Assembly: GCA_036394995.1 (NCBI GenBank)
Contig: DASWED010000077.1
Coordinates: forward strand, 1-28,128
Reading direction: 5' to 3'
Length of the DNA: 28,128 nt
Source of the DNA: DASWED01 sp036394995
GTDB lineage: Bacteria; Actinomycetota; UBA4738; JACQTL01
A program made the position numbers and the translations under genes. This document shows positions 1 through 9,000 of the stretch, in pieces. The notes below the pieces were generated by a model. It worked only from the letters and a program-made list of their open reading frames with translations, searched no databases and was not told the origin of the DNA. Position 1 is the first letter of the stretch. Each line of letters opens with the position of its first letter.

Positions 1-608
1 GCCATGCGGTCGCCGGAGATGTCGACACTGTTCGCCTTCTTGAACTCCGCGACCAGCCAGTCGATGACCCGCTGGTCCCAGTCGTCGCCGCCGAGGTCGA
101 ACACCAGGACCGTCTCGTCCTTGCCCTGCTTGTCCAGGCCGTACGCCAGCGCCGCCGCGGTCGGCTCGTTGATGATCCGCAGGACCTCGAGCCCCGCGAT
201 GGCGCCGGCCTCCTTGGTGGCCTGGCGCTGGGAGTCGTCGAAGTACGCCGGGACGGTGACCACGACCTGGGTCACCTTGTCGCCGATGAAGGACTCGGCG
301 TCACGCTTCAGCTTGCCGAGGATCTGGGCCGAGATCTCCTGCGGCGTCCACTTCTTGCCGTCGACCTCCACGCTCCAGTCCTTCTCTCCCATGTGGCGCT
401 TGATCGAACGGACCGTCCGGTCCGGGTTGGTGATGGCCTGTCGCTTGGCCACCTCGCCCACCAGAATCTCCCCGTTCTTCGAGTAGCCGACCACGGACGG
501 GGTCGTCCGCGACCCCTCCGAGTTGGGGACGACCGTCGGCTCCCCACCCTCCAGCACCGCAACCACGGAGTTCGTGGTGCCGAGGTCGATTCCCACTGCT
601 CTCGCCAT
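1..608 (-). CDS. dnaK: Chaperone protein DnaK (Hsp70), N-terminal part, with an internal deletion
   Basis: Leftward gene starting at ATG 608-606 and running off the window, so only about 202 codons are present. It encodes the ATPase domain of the cytosolic Hsp70 chaperone, which normally works with DnaJ and GrpE. Seen: MARAVGIDLGTTNS phosphate-1 loop, RTTPSVVGY, VTVPAYFDDSQRQATKEAG and INEPTAAALAYGLDKQG, all canonical. A strong AGGAGG (618-623) precedes the start. Odd: after VLVFDLGG (about residue 174) the protein jumps directly to DDWDQRVIDWLV. From the family, about 28 residues should lie between, beginning GTFDVS (phosphate-2 loop, including the Thr equivalent to E. coli T199) and ending in a second LGG. 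The frame is kept. The junction (86-95) reads CTCGGCGGCG on the coding strand, as expected if two copies of a short repeat collapsed. Identity is certain; whether the protein works is doubtful. Confidence 0.93.
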   Translation of the reverse strand, partial: MARAVGIDLGTTNSVVAVLEGGEPTVVPNSEGSRTTPSVVGYSKNGEILVGEVAKRQAITNPDRTVRSIKRHMGEKDWSVEVDGKKWTPQEISAQILGKLKRDAESFIGDKVTQVVVTVPAYFDDSQRQATKEAGAIAGLEVLRIINEPTAAALAYGLDKQGKDETVLVFDLGGDDWDQRVIDWLVAEFKKANSVDISGDRM

Positions 609-647
609 GAATTCGCTCCTCCTGTGACAGCAAACTTGACAACGTCG

Positions 648-677
648 ATAGTAAGAACCTCCACACCATCACGTCAA
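648..677 (-). promoter_or_regulatory. Probable dnaK promoter with a possible degenerate HspR (HAIR) site
   Basis: On the minus strand TTGACG (677-672) and TACTAT (653-648) are separated by 18 nt, a fair sigma70-type promoter about 40 nt before the dnaK start. Over the -10, positions 635-655 read CTTACTA-N7-TGTCAAG on the minus strand. This matches the actinobacterial HAIR operator (CTTGAGT-N7-ACTCAAG) at 8 of 14 positions, with one good half. Regulation by HspR is therefore only suggested. The rest of 609-900 holds the etfD promoter and dyad and no gene. Confidence 0.5.
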
Positions 678-827
678 TTCCCGCCCCGGCAAGATCCATG
701 TCGCGGTCCAGGTGCAAGCCGGGGCCAATGGCCATGGACGCCGGACGGGCATCTTCTGGGCCCTCCGGTGGCGCCCGGAGCCACCCGGCACGCCGCCCGC
801 CCGGGGGTCGGCCCACGTGTAAGGCAA

Positions 828-843
828 CCTACCGGCGGGTAGG
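828..843. promoter_or_regulatory. Perfect 16-bp dyad, candidate operator upstream of etfD
   Basis: CCTACC-GGCG-GGTAGG is a perfect 6-bp inverted repeat with a 4-nt centre. It ends 24 nt before the -10 hexamer TAGACT of the rightward gene, so it touches the expected -35 region. Size and placement suit a dimeric repressor such as a TetR-family regulator; which one is unknown. Confidence 0.5.
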
Positions 844-867
844 ATGCGGCTCTCAGCAGGACGAACC

Positions 868-873
868 TAGACT
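868..873 (+). promoter_or_regulatory. -10 hexamer (TAGACT) for etfD
   Basis: TAGACT fits the actinobacterial TANNNT -10 pattern. It lies 27 nt before GTG 901, implying a leader of about 20 nt that contains AAGGAG (888-893). Confidence 0.45.
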
Positions 874-900
874 CGGACACCCACTCCAAGGAGCGAGCCT

Positions 901-3015
901 GTGGTCGGGACGATCGTGCTCGTCGTGGTCATCCTCGCCGCGATCGGGATCTTCCTGCGGCGGTCCCTGATGCTGTACCGGCTGGTCCGGCTGGGACAGC
1001 CGGTGAACCGGTTCGACGACCTGCCGAAGCGGGTCGGGCTGGAGGCGACCGTCGTCCTGGGCCAGCGCAAGCTGCTCCAGCGGACCCTCCCCGGCCTGAT
1101 GCACGCGTTCATCTTCTGGGGGTTCCTGGTCCTGCTGACCACGATCCTCGAGGCGATCGGCCAGATCGTGGACCGCTCGTTCTCGCTCCCGCTGATCGGG
1201 GACACGGCCGCCCTCAACGTGATCCAGGACCTGTTCGCCGGCCTGGTGCTGGTGGGCCTGGGGATCGCCGTGTACATCCGCAAGATCCAGCGGCCCGACC
1301 GGTTCAAGGGCTCGCACCTCCGGGAGGCCGACTACATCCTGATCTGGATCGCGCTGATCATCCTCACGCTGTTCGGGATCAAGTCCACGGCGATCGCGCT
1401 CGCCGGGGGTGGGGGCGGCAACAACGACTGGTACTTCATCTCGAACGCGCTCTCGGGCATCTGGGGCGGCGTGTCGAACGGCACACTGGACACCCTGAAC
1501 TACTCGTTCCTGTGGGCGCACATCCTGCTGGTGTTCTCGTTCCTCGTGTACATCCCGTACTCGAAGCACCTCCACATCGTGACCTCCGCGATCAATGTGT
1601 TCTTCTCGAACACGAAGCCGCGGGGGACGCTCCGCCCCATCAAGATCGACATGGAGGCCCTCGAGACCTCCGACGAGATGCCGGTCCTCGGCGCGGCCAC
1701 CATGGAGGACCTCACGTGGAAGGAGATCGCCGACCTCTACACGTGCACCGAGTGCGGCCGGTGCCAGAACGTGTGCCCGGCGTGGAACACGGGCAAGCCG
1801 CTCTCGCCGAAGCTGCTGATCATGAACCTCCGGGACCACGTGTTCGAGCAGGGCCCGAGGATCCTGGAGGCCAAGGCGAAGGGCGAGGAGTACGAGAAGG
1901 TCCCCCTGAACCCCGGCGTGGTCGACGACGAGGTGGTGTGGTCCTGCGTGACGTGCGGCGCGTGCATGGAGGAGTGCCCGGTGAACATCGAGCACATCGA
2001 CCACATCGTGGATATGCGCCGGAACCTGGTCATGGCCGAGTCGCGGTTCCCCGCCGAGGCCGGCCTGCTCCTGCGGAACCTGGAGAACGCGAGCAACCCG
2101 TGGGGGATGCAGCAGAGCGCTCGCGGCGACTGGGCCGGCGGCCTCGACTTCGAGGTCCCGCGGGTGAACGGCACCGCGCCCGAGTACCTGTACTGGGTCG
2201 GATGCGCGGGATCGTTCGACGAACGGGCCCGGAAGATCGCGCAGTCGGTGGCCCGGGTGCTCCACAGGGCCGGGGTCCAGTTCGCCATCCTGGGACCGGA
2301 GGAGCTGTGCACCGGCGACCCCGCCCGGCGGGCCGGCAACGAGTACCTGTTCCAGATGCTCGCCGAGCAGAACGTCGAGACCATGAACTCGAAGGGCGTC
2401 ACGAAGGTCGTCGTGAACTGCCCGCACTGCTTCAACACGCTCCGCAACGAGTATCCCGAGTACGGCGGGACCTACGAGGTCATCCACCACACACAGCTGT
2501 TCGCGAAGCTCATCGATGAGGGCAAGCTGCAGCCGACCGAGGAGGTCCAGACGCTCCTGACGTACCACGACCCCTGCTACCTGGGGCGGCACAACGACGA
2601 ATACGACGCGCCGCGCACGGTCCTGGAGTCGGTGCCCGGCCTGAAGACCGTCGAGATGCACCGTCACAAGCAACGGGCGTTCTGCTGCGGGGCCGGCGGT
2701 TCGCGGATGTGGATGGAGGAGCACCTCGGCAAGCGCATCAACAACGAACGGACCGAGGAGGCCATCTCCACCGGCGCCGAGACCCTCGGCGTGGCCTGCC
2801 CCTACTGCCTGATCATGCTCGACGACGGCGCCAAGGCCAAGGGCGGCGAGATGGCCGTCCTCGACGTGGCACAGATCCTCGACCGCGCCACCGGCTCCCA
2901 GCGGCGGGCGGCGGGCGGCGGCCCCGATCCGACCCCTCCGGCAGGACCCGCGACCACGAACGGCGAGGCGCCCGCCGACGGCGAGCAGCCCGCCGCGGCC
3001 ACCGGCTCCTCGTAA
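901..3015 (+). CDS. EtfD-like ETF:menaquinone oxidoreductase (membrane heme/Fe-S protein with CCG domains)
   Basis: 704 aa from a GTG preceded by AAGGAG. The first 230 residues form about five membrane helices of the NarI-like type, with His in helices (MHAFIFWGF, WAHILLVF, KHLHIV) that could bind heme b. Two 4Fe-4S ferredoxin motifs follow: CTECGRCQNVCP (C282, C285, C288, C292) and CVTCGACMEECP (C349, C352, C355, C359). Two CCG (heterodisulfide-reductase type) domains come next, starting near C435 (WVGCAG) and C559 (HDPCYLGRH), with FCCGAGGSR near C595. The last 40 residues are a low-complexity A/P/G tail. The architecture is that of Rv0338c/EtfD and EMO proteins, which pass electrons from EtfBA, and so from acyl-CoA dehydrogenases, to menaquinone in the inner membrane. 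Rv0338c is longer. No etfBA is in the window, so the partner is inferred; an HdrD/GlpC-like quinone reductase is the alternative. Confidence 0.82.
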   Translation: MVGTIVLVVVILAAIGIFLRRSLMLYRLVRLGQPVNRFDDLPKRVGLEATVVLGQRKLLQRTLPGLMHAFIFWGFLVLLTTILEAIGQIVDRSFSLPLIGDTAALNVIQDLFAGLVLVGLGIAVYIRKIQRPDRFKGSHLREADYILIWIALIILTLFGIKSTAIALAGGGGGNNDWYFISNALSGIWGGVSNGTLDTLNYSFLWAHILLVFSFLVYIPYSKHLHIVTSAINVFFSNTKPRGTLRPIKIDMEALETSDEMPVLGAATMEDLTWKEIADLYTCTECGRCQNVCPAWNTGKPLSPKLLIMNLRDHVFEQGPRILEAKAKGEEYEKVPLNPGVVDDEVVWSCVTCGACMEECPVNIEHIDHIVDMRRNLVMAESRFPAEAGLLLRNLENASNPWGMQQSARGDWAGGLDFEVPRVNGTAPEYLYWVGCAGSFDERARKIAQSVARVLHRAGVQFAILGPEELCTGDPARRAGNEYLFQMLAEQNVETMNSKGVTKVVVNCPHCFNTLRNEYPEYGGTYEVIHHTQLFAKLIDEGKLQPTEEVQTLLTYHDPCYLGRHNDEYDAPRTVLESVPGLKTVEMHRHKQRAFCCGAGGSRMWMEEHLGKRINNERTEEAISTGAETLGVACPYCLIMLDDGAKAKGGEMAVLDVAQILDRATGSQRRAAGGGPDPTPPAGPATTNGEAPADGEQPAAATGSS

Positions 3016-3023
3016 GCCGTTCC

Positions 3024-3040
3024 GGGGCCGTTCCCGCCCC
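3024..3040 (+). terminator. Weak hairpin after etfD
   Basis: GGGGC-CGTTCCC-GCCCC lies 8 nt after the etfD stop and is followed by TTCGTCC rather than a T-run. It could help Rho-dependent ending or stabilise the 3' end; it is not a classic intrinsic terminator. Confidence 0.25.
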
Positions 3041-3141
3041 TTCGTCCGGGGTGCTCAAGGGTGTCCCCGAATCGACCGATGCACTGTCCTAGGTCCAACG
3101 GACAAAATTCGTGGTAGTGACCGTGATCGGGCTGGGGTGGG

Positions 3142-3384
3142 ATGGGAACAACGTTGAGCACGGACGCACGTTCGACCCGAGGGAACGGGTGGGGGATGAT
3201 GCTTGAAGACACCCCGGAGAGTGGGAGAGAATTGCCCGCTACGCCCGGTTCACCGCTCCGGCCGCAAGGCGACCCCGCGGGATCCGACGTGGCGGGTTCG
3301 CCAGGGGCAGGAGACGCGGTGCGTGCAGCGCGTCACGAGAACCCGCACGTGTGGAACCCGGAGACGGGAGCGTGGATCAGGTGA
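3142..3384 (+). CDS. Small ORF of unknown function overlapping the histidine kinase start
   Basis: 80 codons from ATG 3142 (a later ATG at 3199 is possible); neither has a convincing Shine-Dalgarno sequence. I do not recognise the protein. It is polar, rich in Gly, Pro and Ala in the middle, has no membrane segment, and ends HENPHVWNPETGAWIR, a more ordered-looking aromatic tail. Its TGA (3382-3384) overlaps the proposed GTG (3381) of the kinase gene as GTGA, the layout usual for translationally coupled genes and mirrored by the ATGA at the kinase/regulator junction. That overlap is the main reason to list it. It might instead be a chance reading of the kinase leader. Confidence 0.4.
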   Translation: MGTTLSTDARSTRGNGWGMMLEDTPESGRELPATPGSPLRPQGDPAGSDVAGSPGAGDAVRAARHENPHVWNPETGAWIR

Positions 3385-5285
3385 ATGAATCGCCCGCCAT
3401 GCGGGCCGGACCGTCGGTCATCGACGAATGCCGCCGCGTGGCCGAACGCCTGAGCCTGGACGCCGTCGGTGTCGTCTCGGGCGGCATCGGCGAACGCCAG
3501 GTGACGTGGTGGGCGGCCCCCGGAGGGCCCCCCCTGCCGGCCCGCCTGGAGGACGTCCTGGACGGCCGGGAGGCCGGCTGGCTCCTGGTTCCCGTCGCGC
3601 CCGACGCCACCGTGTTCGCCCGGGCCACGAAGGAGACTCCGCCGCAGGCCGAGTCCGTGCTCCGCGCGGTGGCTCCTTCGCTCGCCATCGACTCGCCCGG
3701 GACCGCCCTCCGCCTGGCGTCGCCGGACGACGTGTCCCCGGACCGGGACCCGGCCTTCGGGCTCGAGGTCACCCTCCCGGAGCAGCCGGCGCTCTTCGAG
3801 GGAGCCGGCGTCGCCGGGATCCTGGGCGGACTCGCCCGCGACACCGGCTTCGAGACCGCCACCCTGTTCGCGCCCCGATCCCCGGGGTGGGAGCTTGTCA
3901 GCCGGGCCGGCCCCACGCGCTCGTGGCACGCGGTCCTCGACCCCTCCACGGTCGGCCCGACCGGCGATGGGATCCGCTACGCCGACGCCCACGACGTCCC
4001 CGGCGTCGGACCGCGGCTCGCAGCGCTGGGGTGCGCCAGCGTCGCCGTGGTCCCGGTGGACGGCGGCAGCAGGATCGTCCTCGACTCCGCCAGCACACAC
4101 GCCGGCGACGACTGGCTGGTCCGGGCGCTCCCCCACCTGGCCATGATCGGGGCCATCGGAGCGGAGCCCCAGGCCGCCACCGCGGAGCGGGTCGGGCGCG
4201 AGCTGGCCATGGTCGAACGGTGCGCGGACGCGGCCCGCAGGATCCTGGAGGACGCCGAGACGACGGCCAACGACCTGCTCCGCGAGCTCCGCCAGGCCCT
4301 CGAGGCCGATGAGATCTTCCACCTGGTCGAACGCGCCGGCGAGGTGCAGGTGGTGAGCGAGTCCGGTTCGGGCTGGCCCCGCCGGATCCCCCGGGAGATC
4401 CGCGACACCCTGCGCTCGCTCCCCGTGTACGGCCCCATCGACGAGGCCACGGCCCGTCAGCTCGGCGCGGTCCTCGGAGCCGTGAGCCCGTACCTCACCG
4501 CGGCCTTCAGCCGGGAGTCCAGGCCCCAGGAGGCCCTGGTGGCCGGGTGGCACCATGGCCCCGGGCTGTCGCACGCGGCGATGCGCGCGGTGGCCCAGCT
4601 GGCCGGAGGCGCCCGGGCAGTCATCGAGTCCCGCCAGAGCGCGGTCGACACGATGATGACCCGGGAGCGGACCCGGTGGGCCGACGAGCTGCACGACGGC
4701 CTGACCCAGGCCGTCACCACCGCGGTCCTGGAGCTCGAGGCGATGGAGCGGATGATCCGGGAGGATCCCCGTTCGGCCATCGAGGCCCTCGCCCAGTCGA
4801 AATCCGAGATCCGAAAATCCCTCTCGGAGCTGCGTGCGCTCCTGTTCGACCTGCAACGAGATTCCATCGGGGACTCAAGGACGGAGGAACCTCTCACGAA
4901 GTATGTGAACGACGTGGTGAAGCGATGGAGACTTCCGGCCCGGGTCACGGTGACGGGAGACCTGCGAGAGGTCCCCAAGCCGTTGCTCGGCGCGGCCTAC
5001 GTCGTGATACGTGAGGGGCTGGCCAACGCGGCCAAGCACGCAGGCGGCAGTACGGTGACCGTCTGGGTGAACGCGGTTCCTGACGAGGTCACGGTCGAGG
5101 TTGCCGACACCGGGCGGGGATTCGCCGCCGCTGCCACGCCGGAGGACGGCCCCGGTACCCATTTCGGGCTCGGGATGATGCACAGGCGCGTGGCCGAGGT
5201 CGGCGGGACGCTCGACGTCCAGTCGTCACCGGGCAAGGGCACGAAGGTCGTGGCGCGCCTGCCGGTGCGAGGGAGCAAACGATGA
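3381..5285 (+). CDS. Soluble NarL-type sensor histidine kinase (HisKA_3/HATPase_c)
   Basis: 634 aa from GTG 3381, chosen for its GTGA overlap with the small ORF and a GGGAG at 3366-3370; in-frame GTGs at 3351 and 3372 are alternatives. No membrane segment is visible, so it should sense a cytoplasmic signal. The N-terminal 350 residues look like degenerate GAF-type sensor domains (for example the stretch around ALFEGAGVAGILGG). The dimerisation domain carries ADELHDGLTQAV with phospho-acceptor H438. The ATPase domain has the N box (N549, REGLANAAKHAG), G1 box VADTGRGF (D576) and G2 region FGLGMMHRRV. It would phosphorylate the adjacent regulator, which it overlaps by 4 nt (ATGA). The signal is unknown. 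Confidence 0.9.
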   Translation: MNESPAMRAGPSVIDECRRVAERLSLDAVGVVSGGIGERQVTWWAAPGGPPLPARLEDVLDGREAGWLLVPVAPDATVFARATKETPPQAESVLRAVAPSLAIDSPGTALRLASPDDVSPDRDPAFGLEVTLPEQPALFEGAGVAGILGGLARDTGFETATLFAPRSPGWELVSRAGPTRSWHAVLDPSTVGPTGDGIRYADAHDVPGVGPRLAALGCASVAVVPVDGGSRIVLDSASTHAGDDWLVRALPHLAMIGAIGAEPQAATAERVGRELAMVERCADAARRILEDAETTANDLLRELRQALEADEIFHLVERAGEVQVVSESGSGWPRRIPREIRDTLRSLPVYGPIDEATARQLGAVLGAVSPYLTAAFSRESRPQEALVAGWHHGPGLSHAAMRAVAQLAGGARAVIESRQSAVDTMMTRERTRWADELHDGLTQAVTTAVLELEAMERMIREDPRSAIEALAQSKSEIRKSLSELRALLFDLQRDSIGDSRTEEPLTKYVNDVVKRWRLPARVTVTGDLREVPKPLLGAAYVVIREGLANAAKHAGGSTVTVWVNAVPDEVTVEVADTGRGFAAAATPEDGPGTHFGLGMMHRRVAEVGGTLDVQSSPGKGTKVVARLPVRGSKR

Positions 5286-5986
5286 AAGTCCTGATCGTGG
5301 ACGACCACACGTTGGTCCGTCACGGCATCGCCCTGTTGGTGCGCGAGTGCTTCGTCGACGCCGAGGTCCGCGAGGCCGGCACCGCAGACGAGGCCGTCGA
5401 CATGCTGAAGGAGGATCCGGTGGACGTCGCCCTGGTCGACGTCCGCATGCCGGAGCGCGACGGGCTGGAGCTGCTCCGCGAGATCAAGGGAACGTGGCCG
5501 AAGGTCCCCGTGATCATGCTGACCACGTTCGACCATTCCACCTACGTGAAGCAGGCCCTGGCCGACGGCGCCGACGGCTACATGCTGAAGGACGCGAGCC
5601 CCGAGGACCTCGACCAGGCCATCCGCGTGGCGATCTCCGGCGGCGGCAACGTGCTGTCGGCCCGGGCCATCCGCAGCCTGTTCGAAGGGAACATGGGCTC
5701 GGAGCCCGATCGGGACCAGATCCGGCCGGAGAGTCTGACCCAGCGCGAGACCGACATCCTGGCCCTGCTGGCCGAGGGACGGAGCAACCGCGAGATCGCG
5801 CGGTCGCTGTTCCTGTCCGAGAAGACCGTGAAGGCCCACCTGGCCGCCGTGTTCCGCAAGCTGGGCGTGGCGAACCGGACCCAGGCCGCGATGGCCGCGG
5901 TGGGCATGGGCATGGGCCCCGGCCGCAAGCCGGCGAACGACGACGAGCCCATGGCCGGCGGCGCGAACGGCCGCTGGCGCAACTGA
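5282..5986 (+). CDS. LuxR/NarL-family response regulator
   Basis: 234 aa, overlapping the kinase stop as ATGA. The receiver domain shows the acidic pair D7/D8 (IVDDH), phospho-acceptor D53 (ALVDVRMP), T81/T82 and K103 (MLKDAS). The C-terminal HTH spans about 150-212 (LTQRETDILALLAEG, NREIARSLFLSEKTVKAHL), the typical DNA-binding half. A short Gly/Pro-rich tail follows. Its gene lies 37 nt before the HEAT-protein gene, so it may be cotranscribed with and control the downstream polysaccharide genes. This is inferred from position; no binding site was identified with certainty. Confidence 0.93.
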   Translation: MKVLIVDDHTLVRHGIALLVRECFVDAEVREAGTADEAVDMLKEDPVDVALVDVRMPERDGLELLREIKGTWPKVPVIMLTTFDHSTYVKQALADGADGYMLKDASPEDLDQAIRVAISGGGNVLSARAIRSLFEGNMGSEPDRDQIRPESLTQRETDILALLAEGRSNREIARSLFLSEKTVKAHLAAVFRKLGVANRTQAAMAAVGMGMGPGRKPANDDEPMAGGANGRWRN

Positions 5987-6023
5987 TCTGCTTCGAATTC
6001 ACGACACCCGAGGAGCGGCCCCG

Positions 6024-9000
6024 ATGAGCGACAAGCCACCGACCAAGAGAGGGATCCTCTCCAGCCTGATGGGCCTGTTCGGCGAGGAGGGCGAGGAGGG
6101 ATCCGAGGAACGCGGCGCGAACGAGGCGCCGGGCTCGGCCGTGTCCGCGGACGCCCCGGAGCAGCAGGGAGGGGCCGAGGTCCAGGGCAACGGCAGCAGC
6201 AACGGCGCCGGCGAGCGCGAGGACGACGAGGACCAGACGGCCGGGCCCATCGCCGGGCCTGCCGCCGGGACCGCCGTGGTCCGCGAGTCCTACGAACCCG
6301 GTTGGTACGCGGTCTCCGCGGCCCGGTGGCACCAGCCCTCCGCCCCACCCCCCACATTCGAGGAGCCCACGGCGCCGGTCGAGACCGGAACGCCCGCGTG
6401 GGAGATGTCCCCGGAGGAGTCCGCCCCCGTGGACGCGCGGGTGTCCGAGCCGGAGTCCCGGTCGGTCGATGCGGCCGAGGCCGCCGCCGCGTCGTTCACG
6501 ATGACACCGGAGGAGATCGCCGAGGCACCGTCGGAGGAGCCCCAGGCCGACCAGCCTGCGGCGGAGACCGCGCTCGCGGCGTCGTCGGTGGATGAGACGT
6601 TCGAGGCGCCGTTCGAGGCGCCCGAGGCTCCCGACACGGAGCAGCAGAGCGAAGGCGAACCGGGCGAGGAGACGTTGGCGGGCCCGGAGCCGGAGCCCGA
6701 ATGGGCCGAGCCCGAGGCCGCAGCTGCGGCCGAGTGGACCGCACCCGACACCGAGCCTGAGCCCGAGGGGTTCGAGCCCGCCGAGCCCGAGGTGTTCGAG
6801 GCCGCGGAGCCCGAGCCCGAGGCCGAGCCGGAGCCCGAGGCCGAGCTCGAGGTGTTCGAGCCCGAGGCGTTCGAGGCAGCGGAGCCGGAGCCCGAGGTGT
6901 TCGATGCCGCCGAGCCCGAGTCCGAGCCGGAGCTCGAGGTGTTCGAGGCGGCCGAGGCCGCGCACGAGGAGGCGGGGGCCGTCGAGCCCGCCACCGAGGC
7001 CGGCGAATCGCCGGAGGAGACCGGGTGGGAGGACGGAGCCTCGATCGAGGCCGCCGTGGACGAGTCCATGTCAGCCGATACAGTGGAGGTTCCGATGCCG
7101 CTCCCCGATCCGGATGTCGCGGCCGCGCCGGTCGCACCGGCGTTCGCCGCCGAGCCCCCCGGCCTCGCCTCCCGCGTGGCCGCAGAGCGCCGGCGGGCGC
7201 TCGAGGAGATGATGGCCCGCGGCATCGCCGACGTCGACGTCGCCGGGGTGTCGCGTCTGCTCCAGGACCCCGAGCGAGGCATTCGCCTCCTGGCCCTGGA
7301 GGCCCTCCGTTCCCGGCCCGACGCCGTCGAGCCCGACGCGGTGAGCCGGGCCCTCCGCGACCCCTCGGACGAGGTCCGGGCCGCCGCCGTCCGCCTGGCC
7401 GCCTCGACGCAGCACCACGCGGTGCCGGAGGTCTTCCCGTTGGTCGCTGAGCGCCAGTGGCCGGCCGCGCAGCAGGCCGCGCTGGAGGTCCTCCCCCGGT
7501 CCATCGCACTCAACGGCATCGCCGACGACGACCTCGATTCGATGCTGGGGTCCATCGCGCGGATGGAGTCGCACCCCAACGCCGCCGAGCGCAGCGGGTT
7601 CGCCGCGCTGGCGGGCGCCGTGGGCCGAGACCGGCTGGTGGCAACCATGGAATCCATCGGCCAGCGCAGGCTGGGCGCCGCCCGACTGCTGCTGGAGGAG
7701 GGCTCCACGGAGTCGCTTCGGGCCCTCTCCACCTACGCCAACGACCCGGACCCCGAGGTCGGACGGCTCGCCCGCGCGGCCGGGGACCTGCTCGGGCCCG
7801 AGGCCGAGGAGCCCGTCGTGGCCCCGGAGGAGCCCGAGGAGCAGGACGACGAGACGTCGCATGACGAGACGGGTTCGGTCGAGATCACCCTGGGAGCGCA
7901 GGGCCAGATGATCGCCGGCCTCGCCCGGGCCCTGGGAGACCCCGACGAAGCCGTCCGGGTCCGCGCCACCGAGGCCCTCCGGGCCATGGACCGGCCGACC
8001 CTGCTGGACTGGACCTCCACGGCGATGTCCTCGGGCGACCCGGAGCTCGTGGCCCAGGGAGCCCACGTGGCCGGAGCGGCGGGGCTCTCCGAGGCCGCGC
8101 CGGACCTGCTGATGCGGGGAGTCTCCAGCACGCCGGAGGCCCGCGGCCCGTTCGTTCGCGCGCTGGCGTCGTTCGGCATGGAGCCCGAGACGCTGGTGCA
8201 GCTGGCCCGCGGGGCCGAGGGGCAGAACCGTCCCGAGGCCATCCGCATGCTGTGGCACGTTGCCGGGCGCTCCCTGCTTCCGGCCCTGCACCCGCTGCTC
8301 GAGGACTCCTCGGCCGCGGTGCGGGTGGCCGCGCTCGAGGTGTTCGGCGAGTCCGGCGACACGCAGACCATCGAGGTGGCCCAGCGGGTGCTGGAGCGCG
8401 ACTCCTCCCCCGTCGTGCGGGCCACGGCGATCTCCGTCATCGGCCGGGCCGGGCTGGATCAGCGGGTCACCTCGCTGGCCCAGGCCATGAGCGATCCCGA
8501 CCCCGACGTCCGGGCGACGGCCGTCGAGGTGCTGCCGGCCGGCATGGGCCGTCAGGCCGCCGACCTGCTGCTGGAGGCCTTGACCGACCAGGACGAACGG
8601 GTGTGGCAGGCCGCCATCCGGCACCTGGCCTCGGTCCCCGATCGCGACCGGTCGCTGGTGTGGACGGCCATCGAGCGGTGCCCGGCCACCCGCCGGGAGC
8701 ACCTGGTGTCCACACTGGAGCGTTCCAGCGCGGAGCGCCTGGCCCTGCTCGCCATCGACCACCTGGCCTCGCCTGACGCCGCCGAGCGGACCCTGGCCAT
8801 CGCCCTGGCGGGCCGCGCCGGGACGCCCGAGTGCGTCCGCGGCATCATCACCGCGCTGCAGGACCCGGCGCCGACGGTTCGCCGGGTCGCCGCGGCGGCC
8901 CTGCTCTCCCTGCGCAACGCGGAGTCCATCCCCGGCCTGGCCCGGGCCCTGTCCGACCCCGACGTCGAGGTCCGGGTGGAGGCCGTTCGGGCCCTGTCGG

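Noticed and set aside
853..2724. Long open frame on the minus strand opposite etfD
   Set aside because: Antisense frame kept open by high GC at third positions; its protein is Arg/His/Asp-rich without any domain, while the plus strand encodes clear Fe-S motifs.
3351..3380. GTG 3351 as start of the histidine kinase
   Set aside because: No ribosome site precedes it; GTG 3381 has GGGAG upstream and the GTGA overlap, so the extra ten residues were left out.
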